64,000 bases of DNA from JADGGM01 sp035277485. GTDB taxonomy: Bacteria > Gemmatimonadota > Gemmatimonadetes > Gemmatimonadales > Gemmatimonadaceae. Position 1 is the first letter of the stretch; every line of letters begins with the position of its first letter. The stretch covers positions 14,007 through 78,006 of the forward strand of contig DATEKK010000095.1 of NCBI GenBank assembly GCA_035277485.1, given 5' to 3'. Of the stretch, positions 10,710 to 18,566 are shown piece by piece. Below the pieces are notes generated by a model, which was given only the letters and a program-made list of their open reading frames with translations, did no database searches and was not told the DNA's origin. The position numbers and the translations under genes are program-made.

Positions 10710-11593
10710 CCACCGTTCTCAACGTCCCGCCATCGCTGGATGACAAGACGTTCGAGACGGTGCTCGAGCAGTTGGCTGCGGTGCCCCAGGACGCCAAGGT
10801 CTTGCTCGACGCGCGACACACCCGTTGGGCGTCGCCGTACGGACTCACCGCCCTCCTCACGCTCGCCCAAACGCGCGCGGAACGCCCCGCCCTCTACGTG
10901 CCCGAGTCCGACGACACGAGCTCGTACTGGTCGCGCACCGGCTTCTTTCGATTCGCCGAAGAGTCGTTCGAGCTGCACGGCACGGTCCCGAGAGGACGGC
11001 CCAGCACCGAGTCCGATGTACTGCTCGAGATCACGCCCGTCGCCAAGAGCGAAGATGTCCACGACGTCGTTGGGCGAATCCAGCAGAAATCGCAGGCCAT
11101 TCTCGTCAAAGAGCTCAACATCGACGCGAAAGCCACGATGGGCTTCGCAATGACGTTGAGCGAGGCGTGCCAGAACATCGTCGAGCACGCCGGACGCGGC
11201 GGATGGGTCGCCGTGCAAACCTACCGTTGGCAAAAACGACTCGGGCGTCGCGTCGTGGTGATCGCGGTGTGCGACGCCGGCGTCGGATTCCGCGAGTCGC
11301 TCGAAACCGCACAGGGCAGATCGCGCGGCGATCGGTGGGACGACGGCATGGCGCTCGAGGAAGCGGTGATCCGCGGTGTCAGCCGGTTTCGTGATCCGGG
11401 TCGCGGCCAAGGTTTAGCCGGTGTTCGACGTTACATTGGTCGGTGGGACGGCAAACTTTCCGTCCGCTCGGGGACGGCTCGCATCGCGATCGTCCCGAGT
11501 TGGGACGATGACGTTCCCTTGGAGGAGAAGCTCCCATACTTTCCGGGAGCGCAAATGCAAATCACCATCCCGGAGCGGATCGCCGACAGGTGA
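10706..11593 (+). CDS. STAS-like domain fused to GHKL (anti-sigma-factor-type) ATPase domain
   Basis: 295 residues. Residues about 1-85 resemble a STAS/anti-anti-sigma fold (VLLDARHTRWASPYGLTALL). From about 125 there is a GHKL ATPase with N-box LSEACQNIVEHA, G1 box VCDAGVGF and G2 box GQGLAGV, as in RsbW/SpoIIAB-type kinases. A STAS and its usual antagonist ATPase in one chain is uncommon and would suit a self-contained partner switch. The gene overlaps both neighbours by 4 nt. The downstream gene encodes another STAS-like domain. No sigma factor lies nearby, so the output is unknown. The ATPase call is firm; the STAS call is an inference from pattern. Confidence 0.78.
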   Translation: MTTVLNVPPSLDDKTFETVLEQLAAVPQDAKVLLDARHTRWASPYGLTALLTLAQTRAERPALYVPESDDTSSYWSRTGFFRFAEESFELHGTVPRGRPSTESDVLLEITPVAKSEDVHDVVGRIQQKSQAILVKELNIDAKATMGFAMTLSEACQNIVEHAGRGGWVAVQTYRWQKRLGRRVVVIAVCDAGVGFRESLETAQGRSRGDRWDDGMALEEAVIRGVSRFRDPGRGQGLAGVRRYIGRWDGKLSVRSGTARIAIVPSWDDDVPLEEKLPYFPGAQMQITIPERIADR

Positions 11594-12156
11594 TCAATCA
11601 CATCGACCTCAGCTCGGTCTTGCGTCGCACCGTCTGCGACCTCTACACCGACCTCGTCACCCGCCCAACCGGGGCTGCGGTACGCGATGGGATCGAAAAA
11701 CAACTGGCCGAGCTTGGCGATCGCACGCTCACCGTGATCGACTTCTCGTATGTCGGCTTGCTCGACTATTCATGCGCCGATGAGGTCGTCGCCAAACTGC
11801 TCATGCGGTACGACGCGACGATCGCCGACGATCTCCCGCGACGCGAAGCGTATTTTCTCTTCCGCGGCATCAGTGAATCGCATCTCGACGCCATCGAGAC
11901 GGTGCTCGACCGCCACGGTCTCGCGATTGTCGCGCAATCGAGTGAAGGCTCGACCATGCTCGTCGGCACCATCGGTGATCGCGAGCGACGCGCCTGGGAA
12001 GCAATGTGTCGTTTAGGACGCGCCGTGCCCGCCGACCTCGCGCGCGAAACGGGATACGAAGTCGACCAGGTTCGCGAAGCGTTGGACGCGCTCTGTCGCC
12101 GCCGTCTCGTGATGCGATTCGACGAAGGCTACGTCGCGGTTGGCGGCACGGCGTGA
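11590..12156 (+). CDS. STAS-like (DUF4325-type) domain plus winged-helix protein
   Basis: 188 residues from a GTG that overlaps the previous stop (GTGA). The first half has a STAS/DUF4325-like core with VIDFSYVGLLDYSCADEVV near residue 50. The last 60 residues look like a winged helix-turn-helix (ETGYEVDQVREALDALC, then RRRLVMRFDEGYVAV). It is probably the partner or output protein of the STAS-ATPase fusion encoded just before it: the ATPase could phosphorylate or bind the STAS part and so control DNA binding. This is inference from adjacency and domain type. Confidence 0.65.
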   Translation: MINHIDLSSVLRRTVCDLYTDLVTRPTGAAVRDGIEKQLAELGDRTLTVIDFSYVGLLDYSCADEVVAKLLMRYDATIADDLPRREAYFLFRGISESHLDAIETVLDRHGLAIVAQSSEGSTMLVGTIGDRERRAWEAMCRLGRAVPADLARETGYEVDQVREALDALCRRRLVMRFDEGYVAVGGTA

Positions 12157-12458
12157 GCGAGCGCACGAACGCGCCCCTGCGCGTGATGCGCCTCATCGCC
12201 ACGAGAACTGGAGACGCGGAGCGCGGGTCCGCCATCTGGATCAATCCCGATGACGCGCGTCGCCGACTTCTGATGGATGGAGAGCTGGTGTGGGTGCACG
12301 GCCCGAGGCGCCACGAGCTGGCCACGCTGCACTATAGTGATGACTTGCCGCGCGGCGATGTGATCCTCCGCGACATCGCAGGCGCGTCACCCTCTGAGAT
12401 CATCACAGTCGTGAAGGTTGACACCGACAACCCGCCACGCCGCGGGACGCTCGCGTGA
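12153..12458 (+). CDS. Small conserved-looking protein, possible double-psi barrel fold
   Basis: 101 residues from a GTG overlapping the previous stop by 4 nt. I do not recognise a named family. The spacing of IWINPDDA, DGELVWVHGPR, LATLHYSDDLPRGDVILRDI and a final acidic-hydrophobic strand resembles the aspartate-decarboxylase-like or molybdopterin-dinucleotide-binding barrel. It has no cysteine cluster or membrane segment. Strict translational coupling to the STAS/winged-helix gene suggests it belongs to the same module. The PLP enzyme starts 13 nt downstream. Confidence 0.6.
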   Translation: MSERTNAPLRVMRLIATRTGDAERGSAIWINPDDARRRLLMDGELVWVHGPRRHELATLHYSDDLPRGDVILRDIAGASPSEIITVVKVDTDNPPRRGTLA

Positions 12459-12471
12459 CGGTGGAGCCACT

Positions 12472-13629
12472 ATGATGCCTCGCCGACGCCGGCAAGGATT
12501 CTCCACGCTCGCGATCCACGGCGGCCGCGATCCGCACGAGACCGACACGCCGGTCGTAACACCGCTCTACCAATCGGTCAACTTCGTTCAGGAAGTCGGA
12601 ACCGAAGAAGGCCTGCGCTATCCGCGCTACGGCAATAATCCCAACAGCGAGCTGCTGCACAAACGGCTCGCCATGTTGGAAGGAGCGGAAGCGTCGCTCT
12701 TGCTCGCGAGCGGAATGGGCGCCACCACGTGCGCCATGCTCGCGCTGCTGCGCCCGGGCGATCACCTCCTCGCCAGCGAATGGATCTACGGCGGGACGCA
12801 CCGACTCTTCACGCGCGAGTTCGAAGCGATGGGCATTCAGGTGACGCTCGTCGATCCGATGGAGACGCGTGTATGGCGCAAACGCGTGCGCAAACACACG
12901 CGCGCGATTTTCGTCGAGACGCCCGTCAATCCATCGTGTCGCGTGATCGACCTGCGTCCCATCAGCTACCTCACGCAGGAGATGGGACTCGCGCTTGTCG
13001 TGGACTCGACGTTCGCATCGCCAGTCAACTTCCGGCCGCTCGAGTACGGCGCCGACGTCGTCATCCATTCCGCCACCAAGTACCTGAATGGCCACCACGA
13101 TGTGTTGGCAGGCGCGGTGATGGGTACGGCCTCGTACATCGAGGAAGTGCGGCAGAAGATGATGGTTTGGGGTCAGGCGCCTGACCCGTTCGCGTGCTGG
13201 CTGCTCGAGCGCGGTATCAAGACGCTCGACGTTAGGCTCCACCGGCACAACGAGAACGCGATGCGTCTCGCCCAGTGGTGCGCGGAACGGCCGGAATTTG
13301 CGCGCGTCCACTACCCCGGCCTCCCGTCGCACCCCGATCACGAGGTCGCGCGTGCAACTCTGGATGGTTTCGGCGGTATGATGGCGGTCGAGTTGGCCGG
13401 CGGTGGCGACGCGGCCGAGCGGTTCATCAGCCGTCTACGGGTGATGACCCACGCGCCAAGCCTGGGCGGTGTGGACACGCTCGTGTCGGAGCCGCGATTC
13501 ACGTCACACGCTTCCATGACGCCCGCCGAGCGCGCCGCGATTGGCGTCCCCGACGGGTTCGTCCGGATCAGCGTCGGCATCGAAGACGTCGATGATCTCA
13601 TCGCCGATGCAAGCCAGGCGTTGAAATGA
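12472..13629 (+). CDS. PLP-dependent Cys/Met metabolism enzyme (cystathionine gamma-synthase / methionine gamma-lyase type)
   Basis: 385 residues. The ATG at 12472 has a good ggtggag ribosome site 5 nt upstream. Family motifs: TPLYQSVNF near residue 30, YPRYGNNPN, the ASGMGATTCAMLALL loop, VVDSTFASP, and the PLP-lysine site SATKYLNGHHDV near 203. The C-terminal region has SLGGVDTLVSEPRFTSHASM. It acts in the cytoplasm in trans-sulfuration or sulfhydrylation. Which reaction it catalyses (synthase, beta- or gamma-lyase, O-acyl-homoserine sulfhydrylase) cannot be decided from the sequence. It closes the kinase/STAS operon. Confidence 0.93.
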   Translation: MMPRRRRQGFSTLAIHGGRDPHETDTPVVTPLYQSVNFVQEVGTEEGLRYPRYGNNPNSELLHKRLAMLEGAEASLLLASGMGATTCAMLALLRPGDHLLASEWIYGGTHRLFTREFEAMGIQVTLVDPMETRVWRKRVRKHTRAIFVETPVNPSCRVIDLRPISYLTQEMGLALVVDSTFASPVNFRPLEYGADVVIHSATKYLNGHHDVLAGAVMGTASYIEEVRQKMMVWGQAPDPFACWLLERGIKTLDVRLHRHNENAMRLAQWCAERPEFARVHYPGLPSHPDHEVARATLDGFGGMMAVELAGGGDAAERFISRLRVMTHAPSLGGVDTLVSEPRFTSHASMTPAERAAIGVPDGFVRISVGIEDVDDLIADASQALK

Positions 13630-13662
13630 TGACGTAACGGATGACGAGGGTCTGTAGTCATT

Positions 13663-13756
13663 GGACTGGAAGGCGGCTCCGGCGAGCCGAGCGACCTCGG
13701 CAATGGTCGCGACCGCCGGGCAATGATTCGCCGCCGCTTCAGTCCCAGCTTCCAGT
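13663..13756. repeat. Intergenic inverted repeat related to the 5.4 kb palindrome
   Basis: In the 136-nt gap before ftsE, actggaag (13665-13672) pairs exactly with cttccagt (13749-13756), and ggactggaaggcggc has an imperfect complement in gccgccgcttcagtcc (13731-13746). The 10-mer ggactggaag matches the reverse complement of cttccagtcc in the palindrome at 5.4 kb. The two may be diverged copies of one intergenic family. Alternatively it is a terminator-like structure between the PLP gene and ftsE. Confidence 0.5.
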
Positions 13757-13765
13757 AGCCAGCCA

Positions 13766-14461
13766 GTGATCCGCTTCTCGCACGTCACGAAGGAATATCC
13801 CCGCACCGGCGTCGCCCTCAACAACGCCTCCTTTCAGGTCGCGAAGGGCGAGTTCGCCTTCCTCACCGGCCCGAGCGGCGCGGGCAAGTCGACCATCCTC
13901 AAGCTCGTGTACATGGAGGAGCGACCCACGTCGGGCGAGGTCCGGGTGGGCGGCATGCGGTCCACGGAGATCAGGCGCCGCGAGATTCCGAAGCTTCGTC
14001 GCCGGTTGGGCATCGTCTTCCAGGATTTTCGTCTGCTCGAGGACCGGAGCGCCGAGCAGAACATCGCGTTCGCGCTCGAGGTGACAGGCACGCCGCGCGA
14101 TGCGATTCCGGCCAAGGTGTCACGGCTGCTCACGCAGGTCGGCCTCGCCTCCAAGGGGACGAGTTTCCCGCGCGAGCTGTCGGGCGGCGAGCAGCAGCGC
14201 GTTGCCATTGCGCGCGCGCTGGTGAACGACCCGGTGTTGCTCATCGCCGACGAGCCCACCGGCAATCTCGACGAGCGCGCGACGCGCGGCATCTTCCAGC
14301 TTCTGCGCGACATCAACGCCTCGGGCACCGCGGTGCTCATGGCGACGCACAACCTGGAGCTGGTGCGGCGCTCGGACTACCGCGTGATCGAAATGAATCG
14401 CGGACAGATCGTGTTCGACTCCGCCGAAGCCGCCGCACAGTCGTCTCCGCCCGCCGTCTGA
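13766..14461 (+). CDS. ftsE: Cell division ATP-binding protein FtsE
   Basis: 231 residues from a GTG start. It is an ABC ATPase with Walker A GPSGAGKST near residue 37, signature LSGGEQQRVAIARAL near 137, Walker B VLLIADEPTGNLD and the H-loop MATHN. FtsE with FtsX forms the divisome complex that drives periplasmic murein hydrolase activation. Its stop shares its last base with the ftsX start (tgATG, 1-nt overlap), and an EnvC-like gene follows ftsX, which confirms the assignment over a generic LolD/MacB ATPase. Confidence 0.95.
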   Translation: MIRFSHVTKEYPRTGVALNNASFQVAKGEFAFLTGPSGAGKSTILKLVYMEERPTSGEVRVGGMRSTEIRRREIPKLRRRLGIVFQDFRLLEDRSAEQNIAFALEVTGTPRDAIPAKVSRLLTQVGLASKGTSFPRELSGGEQQRVAIARALVNDPVLLIADEPTGNLDERATRGIFQLLRDINASGTAVLMATHNLELVRRSDYRVIEMNRGQIVFDSAEAAAQSSPPAV

Positions 14462-15312
14462 TGCGCCTCACCCTCCGAGAAGTCTCGTTAGGCCTCAAGC
14501 GGGCGCCGCTCTTGAGCGTGCTGAGCGTCCTCACCATCGCCTTCAGCTTGTTCGCGTTCGGGCTCTTCGGCCTCGTGGCGCTCAACGTGAGCGAGGCGCT
14601 GAGACACGTCGAGGAGCGCGTCGAGATTCGCGCATTCCTGGCCGACGGCACGCCCGTCGAGGCCGTGTCGGCCGCCGTTGGTGACATCGCGTCGTTCCCG
14701 GAAGTGGCGCGCGTCGACATGATCACGCCCGAGCAGGCGCTCGCGCGCGCGCGCAAGGAGATGGGCGAATTCCAGGACGTGTTCGACGCCGCGGTGCTGC
14801 CCGCCTCGCTCGAGATCCGGCTCAAGCCCGGCTATCGCGATCCGGCCACGGTGCGCGCGGTGGCCGAGCGCGTGAAGACGTACTCGTTCGTCGACGACGT
14901 GCGCTACGGCGAAGAATGGGTGCAGAAGCTGTACAACATCCGCAACATCGCCGGCGCCACGGGGCTTGTGTTAGGCATCGCGTTTGCCGGCGTGGCGGTG
15001 ATCATCATCGGGTCCACCATTCGCATGACGGTGCTCGCGCGGGCGCGCGAGATCTCGATCATGCGCCTCGTCGGCGCGACCGACGCGTTCGTGCGGCGGC
15101 CGTTCCTCGTGGACGGGTTCGCGAAGGGCGTCGTCGGCGGCCTGCTCGCGCTGGCGCTCGCGTGGATCGCCTACCGCCTCGTCGACCAAACGTTAGGCAT
15201 TTCGAGCGCGTTCTTCCAGTCTGGCTCGGCGGCGTTAGGCGTACTGGCCGGCGGCGTGATCGGGCTCTTGGGCAGTGCGCTGTCCGTGGGCCGGCACCTC
15301 CGCGATGTCTGA
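14461..15312 (+). CDS. ftsX: Cell division protein FtsX (permease-like)
   Basis: 283 residues. Layout is typical of FtsX: an N-terminal helix at about 15-45, a periplasmic domain of about 110 residues (VEERVEIRAFLADGT, FPEVARVDMITPEQAL), then three helices in the last 130 residues with the family segment AREISIMRLVGATDAFVRRPF. It forms the membrane half of FtsEX. The periplasmic loop should bind the EnvC-like activator encoded next, whose start overlaps this gene by 8 nt. The gene contains four GTTAGGC heptamers (14487, 14970, 15192, 15234). Confidence 0.95.
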   Translation: MRLTLREVSLGLKRAPLLSVLSVLTIAFSLFAFGLFGLVALNVSEALRHVEERVEIRAFLADGTPVEAVSAAVGDIASFPEVARVDMITPEQALARARKEMGEFQDVFDAAVLPASLEIRLKPGYRDPATVRAVAERVKTYSFVDDVRYGEEWVQKLYNIRNIAGATGLVLGIAFAGVAVIIIGSTIRMTVLARAREISIMRLVGATDAFVRRPFLVDGFAKGVVGGLLALALAWIAYRLVDQTLGISSAFFQSGSAALGVLAGGVIGLLGSALSVGRHLRDV

Positions 15313-16531
15313 GCCTGGCCACGCCTGGCGCCTCGCCGTCCTCGTGCTGCTCGTGCTCGCAGCCGGCGCCCATCCGTCAATCGCGCACGCGCAAGCCGCG
15401 GCCGCCCAACAATCCACCGACAGTCCCGAAGCCCGCCTCAAGACCGAGCGCGCCAAGCTCGACGCGCTCCGCGCCGAGCGCCAACGCCTGGAGCAGCGGC
15501 GCCAGTCGCTGCAAAACACGGTGCACGACCTGTCGGAGGAAGTGGACAACCTGAATCGCGAAGCGGACATGACCGCCGGCGTCGTCCGCTCTCTCGATGC
15601 CCAACTGGACGCGATCAACGCCGAAGTCACGAGCACCACGTCCGACTTGGTCGACGCGCAGGACGAGCTCACGCTCAAGCGCGTGATCCTCCAACGCCGG
15701 CTGGTCGACATCTACAAGCGCGGCCCCCTCTTCTCGCTCGAGGTGCTGCTCTCCGCCAACAGCTTCGGCGACCTCATCGCGCGCTACAAGTACCTGCACC
15801 TCATCGCGCTCCGCGACCGCGTGCTGGTGCACCGCGTGGAGGATCTGCGCAACCAGATCGACCGCCAGCGCGGCAACCTCGTGCGCTTCCAGAGCGACAT
15901 GGAGGAGAACCGCCAGGAAAAGGCCGACGAAGAGAAGCACCTGCGCGACCTGCAGTCCCAACAGGCGGCGAGCCTGCGCGATGCCCAACGCAACGCGCGC
16001 CTCACCGACCGTCGCATCCAGCAGCTCGCGAGCGACGAAGGACGGCTGACGAACGTGATCGCCTCACTCGAGGCCGCGCGCCTGCGCGCCGAGCGCGCGT
16101 CGCCTAACGCGCCGCGGTCGGCCGGCGTGTTCAACAGCGCCAACCGCCTCGACTGGCCGGTGGACGGGTCCCTGCTCTACAGCTTCGGACGCGTGGTGAA
16201 TCCCAACAACACCACGGTTCGCTGGAACGGCATTGGCATCAAAGCCGCCGAGGGCGCCGAGGTGCACGCAGTCGCCGCCGGAAAGGTGCGCGTCGCCGAG
16301 CCGTTCGGCACGTACGGCCTCACGGTGATCATCGAGCATCCGGGCGGCGATTACTCGGTGTACGGCTCGCTCGAGAAAGTCACCGTCAAGAAAGGCGACG
16401 TGGTCGGCAAGGGCGACATCATTGGCTACGTGGGCTCGACCGACCCCGAGTTGGGACCGCATCTCCACTTCGAGATGCGCCCCGAGGGGCGGCCCGTCGA
16501 CCCCCTCGACATCCTCAAGCCGCAGCCGTGA
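15305..16531 (+). CDS. EnvC-like murein hydrolase activator, coiled coil plus degenerate LytM/M23 domain
   Basis: 408 residues. A signal peptide ends near AHPSIAHAQA. Long coiled-coil stretches (about residues 40-255) carry many Leu/Arg/Glu heptads, and an M23/LytM domain fills the last 130 residues. That domain has lost the first zinc ligands: where active enzymes read HxGxD it reads WNGIGI, while the second site GPHLHFEMR is intact. Loss of catalytic residues is typical of EnvC, which activates amidases instead of cutting murein itself. Position directly after ftsX, with an 8-nt overlap, fits an FtsEX-controlled activator. The start ATG at 15305 was chosen because it opens directly into the signal peptide. 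Confidence 0.9.
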   Translation: MSEPGHAWRLAVLVLLVLAAGAHPSIAHAQAAAAQQSTDSPEARLKTERAKLDALRAERQRLEQRRQSLQNTVHDLSEEVDNLNREADMTAGVVRSLDAQLDAINAEVTSTTSDLVDAQDELTLKRVILQRRLVDIYKRGPLFSLEVLLSANSFGDLIARYKYLHLIALRDRVLVHRVEDLRNQIDRQRGNLVRFQSDMEENRQEKADEEKHLRDLQSQQAASLRDAQRNARLTDRRIQQLASDEGRLTNVIASLEAARLRAERASPNAPRSAGVFNSANRLDWPVDGSLLYSFGRVVNPNNTTVRWNGIGIKAAEGAEVHAVAAGKVRVAEPFGTYGLTVIIEHPGGDYSVYGSLEKVTVKKGDVVGKGDIIGYVGSTDPELGPHLHFEMRPEGRPVDPLDILKPQP

Positions 16532-16592
16532 GCGGTCGCGTACGCCGTCAAGCGTTTGATGCCCGGCGCGTGACAGCCACCAGCGCCCCCGC

Positions 16593-16598
16593 TACTTT
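16593..16598 (+). promoter_or_regulatory. Possible -10 element 6 nt before the His-rich gene start
   Basis: The hexamer tacttt lies 6 nt upstream of the ATG at 16605, with no ribosome site between. If it is a -10 element the transcript would start on or next to the start codon. No convincing -35 is visible. Confidence 0.3.
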
Positions 16599-16604
16599 GT
16601 GCGT

Positions 16605-16982
16605 ATGACGGGTGTGTTCGCCACCTTCCGCTCGAGCCGCTCGCGGCTGACGCGCTTGGCCGGCCTCGTCCTGCTCATCGCGCAGGTCGTCGCCGTCGGC
16701 ATCGCGCCGGCCGCCGAGGCGCTGGCGTCGCACAGTGCCGCGGCGCACGTGGAAGATGCGGGCATTCACCTGCACCACAGCCACAACCCGAACGATTGCC
16801 CGGCGTGTCTCGCGCTGCAGATCGGCGCGAACGGACTGCCGTCGCGCATCGAGCGGCCCACGCCGGCGGTCGAGCGCTTCGCGCCACTGCGCGTCGCGCA
16901 GACTGTAGTCCTTCCGCGCGCACGCGGCATCGAGCCGCACGCGCCCCGCGCACCACCGCTCCTCCTCGTCGCGTCCCGTTAG
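16605..16982 (+). CDS. Small exported His-rich protein ahead of metal efflux operon
   Basis: 125 residues. A basic N-terminus and a hydrophobic segment (about 15-35) ending in alanine-rich sequence look like a signal peptide. The mature part has a short potential metal-binding stretch, HLHHSHNPNDCPACLAL, then a proline/arginine-rich tail. It resembles small DUF2946-like proteins found near copper resistance genes, but I do not assign it to that family. A metal-binding role is inferred from the residues and from the RND efflux genes that follow. Its TAG stop lies inside a GTTAGGC heptamer and inside the left arm of the hairpin at 16975-17045. Confidence 0.65.
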   Translation: MTGVFATFRSSRSRLTRLAGLVLLIAQVVAVGIAPAAEALASHSAAAHVEDAGIHLHHSHNPNDCPACLALQIGANGLPSRIERPTPAVERFAPLRVAQTVVLPRARGIEPHAPRAPPLLLVASR

Positions 16983-17045
16983 GCGGGACGCCGGCGTGTC
17001 GCGGCCCACGGGCCGTCCGCGCCGGCGCCGTTCGCGCCTAACGGG
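16975..17045. repeat. Hairpin with 11-bp perfect terminal arms between His-rich gene and efflux operon
   Basis: cccgttaggcg (16975-16985) is perfectly complementary to cgcctaacggg (17035-17045), and an inner gccggcg/cgccggc pair extends the structure. Each outer arm contains one copy of the recurrent heptamer. There is no T-tract, so it is not a classical terminator. It could attenuate or stabilise the transcript between the peptide and the efflux genes. The remaining ~110 nt before the outer-membrane gene shows no other feature. Confidence 0.6.
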
Positions 17046-17156
17046 AGACTCACCGCCGCCGGCCTGAGCCGTCGTGCGCCCGCGCGCCATCCGCGAGCGG
17101 GTGCCGAATCCCGGTCCAGTGCCGGCCCTCAGGGCACACCAGGACGAGGACGACAC

Positions 17157-18566
17157 ATGCACGTGGGAACGGTCGTTGGAGCGCTGACGGTGGCGTCGGC
17201 GGTCGCGGTGCACGCACAGCAGCCGGTGCCCCGCTCCCGCTCCGATTCCGCCGCCCGCGCCGATAGCGCGGTCGTCGCCGACTCGGCGCGCATCGCGCGT
17301 GAGATGAATCGCATCCGCGGGGAGGCGCAGCATCCGCCCCCGGCGATCCTCACGGACAGCGGTCCAACGTTGGTCATCACACGCCAGCAAGCCATCGACT
17401 CCGCGCTCGCGCACAACCCGACGCTGATCGCGTCGCTCGAGCAAACCGAACAAGCGCGGGCGCGTCACACGGAAGCCGTGGCCATTCCCGATCCGTCGCT
17501 CTCGGCCACGATCGTTGGGCAGAACGGCGCGCTGAGTCCGAGCTCGGCCAGCGAGCACGACTATGCGCTCAATCTCACGGTCCCCTTCCCCGACCGCATC
17601 AGATTGCGCGGCAAAGTGGCCACCGCCGATGTGCAAACCGCCGAGTTGTCGTACCTGCAGCTCAAGCAGCAGCTCGCGTCGCAGACATCGCAGACGTACG
17701 ACTCGCTGCTCGTTGCGTTGCGTCACCTGGAAGACTTTCAGGTGGCGAAGCAGCTCGCGGAGGATTTCCTCACGCGCACACAAGCGCGGTACGAGGGCGG
17801 CACGAGCCCCAAGCTGGATGTGATCAAGGCGAAGGTCGATGTCGCGCAGGCGCAGAACGATCTCATCGCCGGCCAGCGCGATGTGGCCAACGCGAAGGCG
17901 TCGCTCAACCGGCTCATGGGGCGCCTGTTAGGCGCGAACATCACGCCCGCGGATTCGCTCGAGATTCCGCCCGCGCTGCCGGAGTTGTCGGTGCTCGAGC
18001 AGCGCGCCGCCGAGCACCGTCCCGAGCTGCGCAGCCTCACCGCCCAACGGGCCGGCGCCAGCGCCGCCACCACGCTGGCCAAGGAATTCTGGCTCCCCGA
18101 CATCAGCGTGGGTGTGACGCGGCTCAACGTCGTCGGCACGCCGGCCACGTACGACACCGGCATCGGGATTGGATTCCCGCTCTTTTTCTGGCAGCACACC
18201 GGCGGGGAGGTGTCCGAGGCCGCGCACCACGAAAAGGAGCTCGCGGCCACCAACCGGGATCTCGTGGCGCAAGTGAATCAGGAGGTGCGCGTCGCGTATG
18301 CCGGTGCGGCCACCGCGCTCCAACAAGCGCAGTACCTGCGCGACGAGCTCGTGCCCGAGGCCCGGCAGGCCTACACCATCGCGTCCAACAGCTACAAGCT
18401 CGGCGGGTCGTCGGCGCTCGAGGTCCTCGATGCCGAGCGCGACTTCCTCGACGCTCAAACGCAATTCACCGACGCCCTCGGCGCCGTGAACGATGCCATC
18501 GCGCAGCTCGAGCTCGCCGTCGGCGCGCCGCTCGCGAGCGCACCATCCGGAGTTCCGCATGACTGA
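17157..18566 (+). CDS. TolC-family outer membrane efflux channel (CzcC/CusC-like)
   Basis: 469 residues. After an N-terminal signal-like segment there are two repeated OEP domains with long alpha-helical stretches: one near residues 80-260 (ALNLTVPFPDRIRLRGKV) and one near 290-450, with a central GIGFPLFFW. The C-terminal ALEVLDAERDFLDAQ is the typical TolC-family helix motif. It would form the trimeric channel through the outer membrane for the adjacent RND pump. The stop overlaps the adaptor gene start by 8 nt. Confidence 0.92.
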   Translation: MHVGTVVGALTVASAVAVHAQQPVPRSRSDSAARADSAVVADSARIAREMNRIRGEAQHPPPAILTDSGPTLVITRQQAIDSALAHNPTLIASLEQTEQARARHTEAVAIPDPSLSATIVGQNGALSPSSASEHDYALNLTVPFPDRIRLRGKVATADVQTAELSYLQLKQQLASQTSQTYDSLLVALRHLEDFQVAKQLAEDFLTRTQARYEGGTSPKLDVIKAKVDVAQAQNDLIAGQRDVANAKASLNRLMGRLLGANITPADSLEIPPALPELSVLEQRAAEHRPELRSLTAQRAGASAATTLAKEFWLPDISVGVTRLNVVGTPATYDTGIGIGFPLFFWQHTGGEVSEAAHHEKELAATNRDLVAQVNQEVRVAYAGAATALQQAQYLRDELVPEARQAYTIASNSYKLGGSSALEVLDAERDFLDAQTQFTDALGAVNDAIAQLELAVGAPLASAPSGVPHD

